DNA of 35,339 nt from a virus. Positions 15,955 through 22,746 of this stretch are shown here, in pieces. The stretch lies in the IMG/VR virus record IMGVR_UViG_3300046660_000259, positions 1-35,339 of that record; one strand, written 5' to 3'. A program made the translations under genes and the position numbers. A model generated the notes under the pieces. The model did no database searches. It was not told the DNA's origin and saw nothing but the letters and a program-made list of their open reading frames with translations. Numbering within the stretch: the stretch's first letter is position 1; each line of letters opens with the position of its first letter.

Positions 15955-16209
15955 ATGCGCGTAACAATTATCGTTGAAGAAAATCGGGTGAACGTTGAAG
16001 GGTTTTCGCAGGAAGTTGATTGTTCTACTTTATACGATGCGGACATTCATGCTGTGCAGTGGTACGGCGATCACGGTGAAGTCGAGTACTGGCACCCGCC
16101 CGGCGTTACTGTCGGTTTGAAGCCTCCACTGAAAATTGACGACTTCGCACCGTATCAAAAGTTCGTGGATGCTTGGGAATTAGAAGCGAGGAAAGAAATT
16201 GCTGCCTGA
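15955..16209 (+). CDS. Small protein after the fibre gene (84 aa)
   Basis: Preceded by TTTGGAGGA and starting MRVTIIVEENRVNVEGFSQE. Acidic, with a beta-type start, a Trp-rich middle (VQWYGDHGEVEYWHPP) and a terminal helix (KFVDAWELEARKEIAA). Its position at the fibre end suggests a fibre-assembly chaperone or tail accessory protein, but nothing specific is recognised. The next gene starts inside its last codons at TTG 16199. Confidence 0.6.
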   Translation: MRVTIIVEENRVNVEGFSQEVDCSTLYDADIHAVQWYGDHGEVEYWHPPGVTVGLKPPLKIDDFAPYQKFVDAWELEARKEIAA

Positions 16210-16492
16210 TAAGAAAGTTAAATGTCCGTACACCGGCTTTACGAAGACGTGCTTCGACGGCGTGACCAAACACAATTGCCCTAAGTGGGTTCATGTTGTC
16301 GGCATGAGCCCTAACACAGGCCAGCCCGTCGACGCGTACGACTGCACAGACAGGTGGTTGCCAGCGCTTCTGATTGAGAACGCTCAACAGTCGCGCCAGA
16401 CGGGCGCCGCGGTTGAGAGCCTTCGCAACGTGGTAGCGACTGTCAATAATTACGTGCCGATTGACGGCCCCGCGTTCAAGCAACTCAACTAG
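16199..16492 (+). CDS. Small cysteine-containing protein (97 aa)
   Basis: TTG start at 16199, supported by GAGGAAAG and an 11-bp overlap with the previous gene. Cys residues are concentrated in the first half (KCPYTGFTKTCFDG, KHNCPKWVH, DAYDCTDRW), suggesting a metal site or disulfides; the second half is helical (NAQQSRQTGAAVESLRNVVA). The last gene before the lysis block. I know similar uncharacterised proteins beside tail-fibre genes in proteobacterial phages, without function. Confidence 0.6.
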   Translation: MLPDKKVKCPYTGFTKTCFDGVTKHNCPKWVHVVGMSPNTGQPVDAYDCTDRWLPALLIENAQQSRQTGAAVESLRNVVATVNNYVPIDGPAFKQLN

Positions 16493-16502
16493 GGTCCGTT
16501 CA

Positions 16503-16820
16503 TTGCGAGTTCTTCTAGCCGCCCTTGTGGCGGTTTTTTTATTGCCTGCATCAGTGAGCGCGGAAGTCGCTAGCTACTATTCACGCGGACAACAGACGGC
16601 GAGCGGCGAGTATTTCAAGCCGCTGGCCATGACTGCGGCTCACCGTACGTTGCCATTCGGCACGAAGCTTCGTGTCTGTCGTGATGGCTGCGTAACAGTC
16701 CGCATCACCGATAGAGGCCCGTTCATACGTGGCCGCGATATCGATCTTTCATTAGGCGCCGCCAAGGCGATTGGACTCACCGGAGTCGGGGTCGGGCGCG
16801 TCACCATTTCGAGGGAATAA
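16503..16820 (+). CDS. RlpA-like double-psi beta-barrel protein, exported
   Basis: The TTG at 16503 with AGGG nine bases upstream gives a 105-residue protein beginning MRVLLAALVAVFLLPASVSA, a good Sec signal peptide cleaved after SVSA; a longer form from 16461 would overlap the previous gene. The mature part (SYYSRGQQTASGEYF, then MTAAHRTLPFGTKLRV, VRITDRGPFIRGRDIDLS, AAKAIGL) is the complete RlpA/expansin barrel, including the Asp of DRGPF. Bacterial RlpA cleaves denuded glycan strands, so this may help lysis or virion entry. It is about as short as the domain allows. A terminator-like hairpin lies inside its signal-peptide codons. Confidence 0.8.
   Translation: MRVLLAALVAVFLLPASVSAEVASYYSRGQQTASGEYFKPLAMTAAHRTLPFGTKLRVCRDGCVTVRITDRGPFIRGRDIDLSLGAAKAIGLTGVGVGRVTISRE
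16519..16541 (+). terminator. Terminator-like hairpin inside the signal-peptide codons
   Basis: CCGCC, loop CTTGT, GGCGG, then TTTTTTT, about 27 bases after the stop of the 97-residue gene. It closely resembles the terminator at 3941. It overlaps the first codons of the RlpA-like gene, so it may attenuate lysis-gene transcription. Confidence 0.55.
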
Positions 16821-16825
16821 ATTAA

Positions 16826-17641
16826 ATGTCTAGATGGCCGCGCGATAATCAAGCGGACCTATTGCAGTTCTACGGCACCCCCGGCCCGCAGGTTGAAGCG
16901 CAGCTTGTACCGGTCGTTCCGCCGTTCAAGATGTACTATGACGGAAAGCCCGTAGCCTCTATCAAGTTTCACAAGAAGGCAGCCTCTGCGTTGCTTGCTG
17001 CTCTCACTGAGATTTGGGAACACTACGGCAAGGACCAAGAGAAGATTGATGCGCTTGGCATCTCCAAATACAACGGCGCTTACAACCCCCGCTTCATTCG
17101 AGGCAGCACCACCAAGTGGTCAAACCACGCCTACGGCGCTGCGATCGATATCAATGCGGATGCCAACGGATTCGGCGCTGGCCACGGTAACATTCCGCAG
17201 CCGGTGATTGATGCGTTCAAGCGGCAGGGCGCTCGCTGGGGCGGAAATTACAAAAATCGCACAGACCCGATGCATTTTGAGTTCTGCGACGCGGGCGATA
17301 CATACAAGCCGGCTACGCTTCTTGATGACCCGCAGACCGATAACGGTTCCGATGCTGACACAACCGTTGTTCCCAACGACGCGACACCGGCCGAACAGGA
17401 ACAGCAGGTACAGGACAGCGCAGAGCGCGACGCCGAGCCGCGTGCTTCTTGGCTGAAGCGCAAATGGCGCGGCCTTAGCGGTTGGGCCATGGGTGGCGGC
17501 GCTACGGGCTTGCTGGGGTATCTCACTAGCCCTTGGGCAATCGTTGCCGTCTTCGCCTGTCTCTTGGTCATCGCGATTCTAATCGTGTTGTTCATGGGGC
17601 CTAGCGACGTTCGGACGTGGGTTCGAAAGCAGGTTTCGTAA
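16826..17641 (+). CDS. M15-family peptidase endolysin with C-terminal membrane anchor
   Basis: A 271-residue protein. The M15 (VanY/D-Ala-D-Ala carboxypeptidase-like, L-Ala-D-Glu endopeptidase) zinc motif is complete: H101 in SNHAYGAAIDIN, D108, and DPMHFEF with H150. The N-terminal ~160 residues are the catalytic domain; 165-215 is an acidic linker; about 226-257 is a hydrophobic membrane segment (PWAIVAVFACLLVIAILIVL). No N-terminal signal is seen. It is followed by spanins with a TAATG overlap, so it is the lysis enzyme. The tail anchor is unusual for a soluble-type endolysin and suggests membrane-tethered storage until lysis. Confidence 0.85.
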   Translation: MSRWPRDNQADLLQFYGTPGPQVEAQLVPVVPPFKMYYDGKPVASIKFHKKAASALLAALTEIWEHYGKDQEKIDALGISKYNGAYNPRFIRGSTTKWSNHAYGAAIDINADANGFGAGHGNIPQPVIDAFKRQGARWGGNYKNRTDPMHFEFCDAGDTYKPATLLDDPQTDNGSDADTTVVPNDATPAEQEQQVQDSAERDAEPRASWLKRKWRGLSGWAMGGGATGLLGYLTSPWAIVAVFACLLVIAILIVLFMGPSDVRTWVRKQVS

Positions 17642-18030
17642 TGTCGGCTTTGTTGCTCTATCTCGCCTCACATTGGGTTTTGGTGATTATCACCGTGCTT
17701 GCTGTCGTGGCGTTGGGTGCAGCGGCGTACGTCTTCAAGAACTTGAAGTTTGCCTTGGCAGCCATCGCGGTTGCCATCGCAGGCTTCATGTATCAGGGCG
17801 CCGTTATGCATGGCGTAAATCTGCAGATCGAAAGAGACATGGCCATTAAGGTGGCTTTGCTCAACGGCAGAATTACGACGCTGAACACAGCGAGTGAAAA
17901 GGACGCGGCTCTCGCTATTGAGGACGCGAAAGAGATTGAAAGATTGAAAGGGCTATCAAGTGAAACTCCGGCTAATGGCAACGCTTGCCTTGACGTTGAT
18001 GCTGCTAGGCGGGTGCGTAACATCAGGTAG
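17641..18030 (+). CDS. Inner-membrane spanin (Rz-like)
   Basis: A 129-residue protein starting at ATG 17641 in a TAATG overlap; the in-frame ATG at 17617 lies in the endolysin gene. Two hydrophobic segments (about 3-30 and 34-55) are followed by a helical periplasmic part (LNGRITTLNTASEKDAALAI, then EDAKEIERLKGL) and NACLDVDAARRVRNIR, the C-terminal motif I expect of Rz-like proteins. Spanins link inner and outer membranes and fuse them at lysis. The gene for the outer-membrane partner begins inside it in another frame. Two rather than one membrane segment is atypical. Confidence 0.75.
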   Translation: MSALLLYLASHWVLVIITVLAVVALGAAAYVFKNLKFALAAIAVAIAGFMYQGAVMHGVNLQIERDMAIKVALLNGRITTLNTASEKDAALAIEDAKEIERLKGLSSETPANGNACLDVDAARRVRNIR

Positions 18031-18235
18031 CGACTCTGCCAGTCAACTACCGCCCGTGCCGGCTGACATTCAGACGTGCTTCCGGGCGAGTTCTACCACT
18101 GTCCCCGATCGGGCTCTAACCGCATACGACGTTGAGTCGCTGTGGAAGTCTGATCGGGTCAAATTCATCGTAATGAAGAAATGCGGCAATCGCTTCCTTA
18201 GTTGGTACGAGTCGCTAAGAGCAAATTGGAAGTAG
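17960..18235 (+). CDS. Outer-membrane spanin lipoprotein (Rz1-like)
   Basis: GTG start at 17960 inside the Rz-like gene, +1 frame; 91 residues. MKLRLMATLALTLMLLGGC is a lipoprotein signal peptide with lipobox LGGC, Cys19 being the lipidated residue. The mature part is short with PPVPADIQTC, a Pro-rich segment typical of o-spanins, and ends in RANWK. It continues 205 bases beyond the Rz-like stop, so the pair is partly overlapping. It is longer than lambda Rz1. Confidence 0.8.
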   Translation: MKLRLMATLALTLMLLGGCVTSGSDSASQLPPVPADIQTCFRASSTTVPDRALTAYDVESLWKSDRVKFIVMKKCGNRFLSWYESLRANWK

Positions 18236-18236
18236 A

Positions 18237-18587
18237 ATGGAAGTCGCACTTTGGGTCGCGATCGTTGCAACGGTCGGCTTGGTTTTGACCTGCGTTGGCT
18301 ATGTCGTGAAGATCACACGAACAGTCGGAAACGATATCGCTGAAGTTAAGGCCACTGCAGTGGCCGCCTCCGGCCGGGCTGATATTGCCGGCATCAACGT
18401 GGCAGCCAACACGCTGAAGGTTGAGCGCGTCGCCACTGAGCTTGCCAAGCACCGCGAAGATACAGCCAAAGAATATGTTTCGTACAAACATCTCGTAACG
18501 CTCGAAAACCGGCTTGTCGACGCTATCGCCAACTTGGGAACCCGTATCGACGGTATGTTCACGCGTATGGGCGCCACGCACGCCTAA
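18237..18587 (+). CDS. Small membrane protein of the lysis block, holin candidate
   Basis: A 116-residue protein: one N-terminal membrane helix (about residues 5-25, VALWVAIVATVGLVLTCVGY) followed by a long helical, probably coiled-coil part (NTLKVERVATELAKHREDTA, then SYKHLVTLENRLVDAIANLG). It starts one base after the o-spanin stop. No multi-helix holin is seen nearby, so this could serve as an XhlA-like holin accessory or holin, but a structural role is equally possible. Confidence 0.5.
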   Translation: MEVALWVAIVATVGLVLTCVGYVVKITRTVGNDIAEVKATAVAASGRADIAGINVAANTLKVERVATELAKHREDTAKEYVSYKHLVTLENRLVDAIANLGTRIDGMFTRMGATHA

Positions 18588-18590
18588 AGC

Positions 18591-18620
18591 TTGAACGGCA
18601 TTGCTTTTTGTAGCTAAAAT
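18591..18620 (+). promoter_or_regulatory. Possible sigma70-type promoter for the middle operon
   Basis: TTGAAC (18591-18596), 18 bases, TAAAAT (18615-18620), 36 bases before the TTG start of the metallophosphoesterase gene, in the gap after the lysis block. The boxes match consensus well, but no experimental or comparative support is available. Confidence 0.5.
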
Positions 18621-18655
18621 CGGTACATATTCGATCACTGAGAAGGGGATTAGTT

Positions 18656-19942
18656 TTGAGAATTCAGCCGCCGTCCGACGAAGACATGCTAGAGGCCGTT
18701 AGGCTTTATGGAGAGCATGGCTCTAAGCGCGCTGCCGCAACCGCGGCAGGCGTCGCGGAGTCGACCTTCAGAGGCTGGCTTCGTCGGGCGGCTGCATCAG
18801 GATTGATGCTAGACCACAAGCCGGCTTGGCCGGGGTTCGAAATCACCAAGGTTTCGACAGCCCCGAACGGCGGGCAGACGATTACACAAAAGCAGGAAAC
18901 CCGCGGCGAAGTCTTCGAAATGCCGAAGACTCACTTCCTTGGAAAGATGACCGTTCAGCGCGACGCTGACGGGCGCGTGGTTCAAGACTGGATTCGGGCA
19001 ATGCCCGGCGCCGCGTCCCAGATCGCTCTTGGCGAAGCCATCAAAAGCGAGTTCAGCCAATACGAAGGCTACGCGAAATTGGTTCCGCCTCCGAAGGAAA
19101 CGTACGCAGACCTTTGCAATTACTACCCGATCGTTGACCCTCACTTCGGGATGCTTTCCTTCGGGAGAGAAACCGGCGAGTCAAACAATCTTGATATCGG
19201 CATCAACCGGGTACAGGGCACGCTACAGCGCCTTATCGGTTGGTCCCCGCCCGCAGAGACTGCCGTTATCGTCAATACTGGCGACTTCTTCCACGCGGAC
19301 AATCAGCAGAACGTAACCGAAGGTTCGGGCCATCAGCTTGACGTTGACGGACGCGATCAGAAGGTAAAGTGGGCTGGCGTCAACATGCTGCGCACCACGA
19401 TTGACCTAGCCCTACAGCGTCACAAGAAGGTCATCGTAAAGAACCTGAAGGGCAACCACGACAACAATTCGGCTATGTGGCTGAACATAGCTCTCGGTAT
19501 GTTCTATTCCAACGAACCGCGAGTCGAATTGGACCCGGCCGAAGCGAACAACGATCACTTCTTTCATCTGTTCGGCGTGAACTACACTGGCGCGACGCAC
19601 GGCCACACGATGAAGCCCGACCGTATGTATGTCATGATGGCCGAAGACAATCCGGAATACTGGAACGCTTCGCTCTATCGGTGGTGCATCTTCGGGCACA
19701 TCCACCACGAGACCAAGAAGCAAATCGGTTCGCTGATTTGTGAATCATTCTCGCAGCCCGTGCCCCGTGATTCATACGCACATAGCCACGCCTACCGCTC
19801 CGGTAGCGCCATGCAGTCAGTAACGCTGCATCGCTTCGACGGCGAAACCGGCCGGCAGAGACAGAACTTCCCGCCTAGCCGCGGTAAGCCTGCGCTCGCG
19901 GCGAACGACAACCGGCCCGTAGAGCTTCGGCAGGCGGCATGA
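18656..19942 (+). CDS. HTH-metallophosphoesterase fusion protein
   Basis: A 428-residue protein with TTG start after AAGGGG. Residues about 8-48 form a transposase-like HTH (DMLEAVRLYGEHGSKRAAAT, then AGVAESTFRGWLRR). Residues about 155-390 hold a complete calcineurin-like phosphoesterase: D161xH163, GD210FFHADN, GNHDN 267-271, H315GH, and GHIHH 347-351. Such enzymes hydrolyse phosphomono- or diesters and often act as nucleases in recombination or DNA processing. The HTH may target it to DNA. It ends ALAANDNRPVELRQAA and overlaps the next ATG by 4 bp, heading a coupled operon to 23854. Confidence 0.85.
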   Translation: MRIQPPSDEDMLEAVRLYGEHGSKRAAATAAGVAESTFRGWLRRAAASGLMLDHKPAWPGFEITKVSTAPNGGQTITQKQETRGEVFEMPKTHFLGKMTVQRDADGRVVQDWIRAMPGAASQIALGEAIKSEFSQYEGYAKLVPPPKETYADLCNYYPIVDPHFGMLSFGRETGESNNLDIGINRVQGTLQRLIGWSPPAETAVIVNTGDFFHADNQQNVTEGSGHQLDVDGRDQKVKWAGVNMLRTTIDLALQRHKKVIVKNLKGNHDNNSAMWLNIALGMFYSNEPRVELDPAEANNDHFFHLFGVNYTGATHGHTMKPDRMYVMMAEDNPEYWNASLYRWCIFGHIHHETKKQIGSLICESFSQPVPRDSYAHSHAYRSGSAMQSVTLHRFDGETGRQRQNFPPSRGKPALAANDNRPVELRQAA

Positions 19943-20427
19943 GCAAATTCCAAGTCAAGACGATAAGCCTAGCTGCAGCAAACGAGTATGTTGCTAGGCT
20001 TCACCGTCACCACAAGAAAGTGCAGGGTCATAAGTTTTCGATCTCTGCAGTTCAAGACGGTGTCGTTGTTGGCGTTGCTATTGTTGGCAGGCCGGTTGCA
20101 AGGCGTCTTGACGATGGAGTTTCACTGGAAATAACGCGGCTATGCACTGACGGTACAGAACACGTTTGTTCGTTTCTGTATGGCGCTGTTGCTAGGGCAG
20201 GAAAGGCGCTGGGCTATCATCGCATCGGAACGTTTATCCGAGAAGACGAGCCCGGTACATCTCTCAAAGCTGCCGGGTGGCGTTTTACAAACCGAACGCC
20301 CGGTAAGTCGTGGAGCGTAAAAAGCAGGCCGCGCGAAGACAAGACGGAATTACTGCCTAGAAGTAGGTACGAATACGTTTGTGGTGTCGCTGCAAACGAC
20401 AACAAACAAACACAGGTAGCAGCATGA
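19939..20427 (+). CDS. XF1762-family protein (GNAT-like)
   Basis: A 162-residue protein. LHRHHKKVQGHKFSISAV, then VVGVAIVGRPVARRLDDGVS, EITRLCTDGTEHVCSFLYGA, RAGKALGYHRI and SLKAAGWRF form the well-conserved XF1762 pattern, which looks like a GNAT acyltransferase fold: 'VGVAIVGRPVAR' occupies the acetyl-CoA strand and the YGAVARAGKALG helix the pyrophosphate loop. Substrate unknown. It ends GVAANDNKQTQVAA. Coupled to both neighbours through ATGA overlaps. Confidence 0.8.
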   Translation: MSKFQVKTISLAAANEYVARLHRHHKKVQGHKFSISAVQDGVVVGVAIVGRPVARRLDDGVSLEITRLCTDGTEHVCSFLYGAVARAGKALGYHRIGTFIREDEPGTSLKAAGWRFTNRTPGKSWSVKSRPREDKTELLPRSRYEYVCGVAANDNKQTQVAA

Positions 20428-20672
20428 CCGAGCGCGTCTGGACTGTTCAGTATGGCTACCGAATGCCGCACGGACCTTATGCTTATGAAGTCGGTTGCGT
20501 GTGCAGCAAATACAACAGAACTTACGGACTTCCTAAAGAACATTGGGAGCCTCATTACCATCAAGACGGGGCTGTCTATCGCAAGCCGGATCGTATTATT
20601 CGCCACGATTGGGACAAGGACGGTCGCCCGTCGTGGGTGCAATACCCGCCGAAGGAATGGCAGGCCGCGTAA
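20424..20672 (+). CDS. Small Tyr/Trp-rich protein (82 aa)
   Basis: ATG 20424 in an ATGA overlap with the XF1762-like gene; an upstream in-frame ATG at 20379 is inside that gene. The sequence is rich in Tyr, His and Trp (WTVQYGYRMPHGPYAYEVG, then WEPHYHQDGAVYRKPD), with Cys residues at CVCSKYN. No membrane segment. Its stop overlaps the HNH gene start (TAATG). Not recognised. Confidence 0.65.
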   Translation: MTERVWTVQYGYRMPHGPYAYEVGCVCSKYNRTYGLPKEHWEPHYHQDGAVYRKPDRIIRHDWDKDGRPSWVQYPPKEWQAA

Positions 20673-21070
20673 TGAGCGAGTGTCGAATCTACCTGTGTAC
20701 GAGAGATGACAGCATTTTCGCTGTCGTCTCTCCGGAGGATTACAATTGGTGTCAACAATGGAAGTGGCATTACAGATTCGACCGTCACCGGCGCAAGATG
20801 TACGCCACTCGGTCGACCAAGATCAACGGTCGACCAAAGACGCTGTACTTGCACAAGCAGATTCTATCGGAACGCATGGGGGAAATCCCACCATCCGAAA
20901 AACACACTATTGGAGATCACGCCAACTCCGACTCGCTCGACTGCCAGCGCAATAACCTCGAATGGGTAACGCCGGCAGAGAACGCCAGCCGCAAGCGTTC
21001 AAAGCGATGGCGCCACCTTCCGGAGCCGGAAAACGACAATTTAGCAGAGACATTTGAGAAGGCTGCCTAG
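20672..21070 (+). CDS. HNH endonuclease
   Basis: A 132-residue protein starting at ATG 20672 in a TAATG overlap; a much longer upstream in-frame extension lies in the preceding gene. Residues 60-106 carry the HNH core: LHKQIL, HTIGDHANSDSLDCQ (H78, D82, H83, N85, D90) and RNNLEWVTPAENASR. This is the pattern of phage HNH/homing-type nucleases that cut DNA near their own gene. It ends PENDNLAETFEKAA. It may be a free-standing homing endonuclease inserted into the operon, though the coupled overlaps argue for long residence. Confidence 0.82.
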   Translation: MSECRIYLCTRDDSIFAVVSPEDYNWCQQWKWHYRFDRHRRKMYATRSTKINGRPKTLYLHKQILSERMGEIPPSEKHTIGDHANSDSLDCQRNNLEWVTPAENASRKRSKRWRHLPEPENDNLAETFEKAA

Positions 21071-21071
21071 C

Positions 21072-21224
21072 ATGTTTGACGATGACGATATTGAAGATCA
21101 TTGGGATAACGACGACGAATTGAAGTGGCTGGAGTCCATGAATAGACGCGGCAAGCTAAACGCTACCGGCAAGCGAAACCTGTCTCACGCTAGAAAATTG
21201 AAGGCGGAACGGGATTCGGATTGA
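21072..21224 (+). CDS. Small acidic-then-basic protein (50 aa)
   Basis: ATG 21072 two bases after the HNH stop; MFDDDDIEDHWDNDDELKWL followed by a basic half (NRRGKLNATGKRNLSHARKL). The stop overlaps the SprT-like start (TGATG), which supports translation. The charge split suggests a nucleic-acid or protein partner, but no function is recognised. Confidence 0.6.
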   Translation: MFDDDDIEDHWDNDDELKWLESMNRRGKLNATGKRNLSHARKLKAERDSD

Positions 21225-21586
21225 TGACACTTCCACTCACGCCGGAAACGCTGGCAGCCGCATATGACTATCTGCGGACCACGCCGCCTTTCAGTGAGTG
21301 GGGCCTGCCGGAGTCTGAGGAAATCATTTTCAAGGTATCGCGCTCGCGAAGGTGGTTCGCGCGATACCGATGGAACGGCAAGCGACACACTATCGAAATT
21401 TCATCGAACGCCGTTGCACACAGTTCAACGCTTCTTGAGAAAATGAGTCATGAAATGGTTCACCTTCACCTAGAGGAATTGAAGATGGACAGCCGCGGAA
21501 CGCCAGATACGCACAGCGGCGCATTTAGACATCTGGCCGAAGAAGTATGCAGCGTTCATGGCTTTGACCCGAAGGCTTATTACTGA
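21224..21586 (+). CDS. SprT-like zinc metalloprotease
   Basis: A 120-residue protein. The catalytic motif H76EMVH80 in LLEKMSHEMVHLHLEE and the third-ligand region THSGAFRHLAEE (H97) with a C-terminal GFDPKAYY match the SprT/Wss1-like family, here in minimal form. Host relatives act on DNA-protein crosslinks. TGATG overlap at the start and at the stop. A phage-borne role in clearing proteins from DNA is inference. Confidence 0.78.
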   Translation: MTLPLTPETLAAAYDYLRTTPPFSEWGLPESEEIIFKVSRSRRWFARYRWNGKRHTIEISSNAVAHSSTLLEKMSHEMVHLHLEELKMDSRGTPDTHSGAFRHLAEEVCSVHGFDPKAYY

Positions 21587-21822
21587 TGCTTGTTCAATGC
21601 GCAATCGTGTTCGTGGCCTTGTTCGTTCTTGATCTCGTGTGGGCAAAGTACACCGCGGCCATTACGGCACATCGCGCCATGATTGCCGGTGTCTACGCCG
21701 CAGCTATCATAGCGTTGAGCGGGTACGCCGCAATCAACTACGTCAATGATCCGTGGATGCTGCTACCCGCAATGGCTGGAGCATTCTGCGGCACGGTTAT
21801 TGGGACTAGAAAAACGCTTTAG
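21586..21822 (+). CDS. Small integral membrane protein (78 aa)
   Basis: Three hydrophobic segments: about 3-20 (VQCAIVFVALFVLDLVWA), 30-50 (AMIAGVYAAAIIALSGYAAI) and 56-74 (WMLLPAMAGAFCGTVIGT). The ATG shares its A with the stop of the SprT-like gene. No motif of known function; a superinfection-exclusion or transport-modifying role is possible for a small phage membrane protein, but unsupported. Confidence 0.65.
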   Translation: MLVQCAIVFVALFVLDLVWAKYTAAITAHRAMIAGVYAAAIIALSGYAAINYVNDPWMLLPAMAGAFCGTVIGTRKTL

Positions 21823-21835
21823 AGGAGAAAGCAAA

Positions 21836-22354
21836 TTGCTAACGACCATTGATCTGACTACGAAGGCAGAACCGTGTTTCACGCACACGTTAAGCGCATC
21901 CGAATTGCCGTCACAGTCGCACGTTTCTGCGGCTAAGCCGTGGCCTGTAGCGCACGTCCGCAAGCCGTGCATCTACATCATTGGCTCACTGAGAAACAAG
22001 AACATCCCGACAGTAGGCAACGCCGTACGAGCAGCCGGCTTCGAAGCCTTCGATGATTGGTGGGGGACGGGTGAGAAGGCCGACGACCATTGGTTTGAGT
22101 ACGAGAAGATTCGCGGCCGATCGTTCGTGGAAGCTCTGGCCGGTCGGGCGGCTCAGAACACTTTCGCGTTGGACCGTGACAACATCCTTCGAAGCGAAGG
22201 CGTCATTATGGTCATGCCGGCCGGTAGGTCGGGCCATATCGAATTCGGCTGGGCGGCTCGCGGTGGCGTGCCGGCTGTGATCCTATTGGAAGAGGAGCCG
22301 GAGCGCTATGACGTGATGTACAGGACGCTATTGAGCATATCTCCGGACGCGTGA
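21836..22354 (+). CDS. Nucleoside 2-deoxyribosyltransferase-fold protein
   Basis: The TTG at 21836 (MLTTIDLTTKAEP) is preferred because GAGGAGAAAG lies ahead; the longer frame from 21746 overlaps the membrane gene. 172 residues. The CIYIIGSLRNKNIPTVGNAV start, the Trp-rich turn FDDWWGTGEKADDHW, DRDNILRSEGVIMVMPAGRS, then GHIEFGWAARGGVPAVILL form the deoxyribosyltransferase/TIR-like Rossmann fold: the D..NI..S..vi...p.gr....E.g.a pattern includes the catalytic-Glu position (E in HIEFGW). It probably binds or converts a nucleoside or nucleotide-sugar. Confidence 0.75.
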   Translation: MLTTIDLTTKAEPCFTHTLSASELPSQSHVSAAKPWPVAHVRKPCIYIIGSLRNKNIPTVGNAVRAAGFEAFDDWWGTGEKADDHWFEYEKIRGRSFVEALAGRAAQNTFALDRDNILRSEGVIMVMPAGRSGHIEFGWAARGGVPAVILLEEEPERYDVMYRTLLSISPDA

Positions 22355-22364
22355 GGGCGGGGCA

Positions 22365-22745
22365 ATGATGCCGGTGTTCCAAGTTACATCGTCGACTCCC
22401 CTCAACGATCTGGCCCGACATTGCCGGGCCGCTGCGTCCCACTTCTACACCAATCTTGAGACAGGCGAGCCGCTAACTCTCAATAAGGGTGAACGCTTCG
22501 CACTGATGCATTCGGAGCTATCGGAGGCATTCGAGGCCGAACGCAAAAACTTGATGGACGATCACTTGCCGCATCGCAAGGGAGTTGAAGTCGAGTTGGC
22601 GGACGCTCTCATTCGAATCTTCGACTATGCCGGCGACAACGGCCTAGACCTTGACGGCGCGGTTCATGAAAAGATGGCGTACAACGCCACTCGCAAAGAT
22701 CACACCCGCGAAGCTCGTATGGCTGCGAACGGAAAGAAGTGGTGA
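22365..22745 (+). CDS. MazG-like nucleotide pyrophosphohydrolase
   Basis: A 126-residue all-helical protein. NKGERFALMHSELSEAFEAE, then VEVELADALIRIFDYAGDNG and EKMAYNATRKDHT match the MazG/dUTPase-like all-alpha NTP-PPase pattern, with Mg-binding E-x-x-E and E-x-x-D motifs (ELSE and ELAD). It would hydrolyse NTPs or dNTPs to monophosphates. The ATG at 22365 follows GAGGGCGGGG. Consistent with neighbours acting on nucleotides. Confidence 0.8.
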   Translation: MMPVFQVTSSTPLNDLARHCRAAASHFYTNLETGEPLTLNKGERFALMHSELSEAFEAERKNLMDDHLPHRKGVEVELADALIRIFDYAGDNGLDLDGAVHEKMAYNATRKDHTREARMAANGKKW

Positions 22746-22746
22746 C

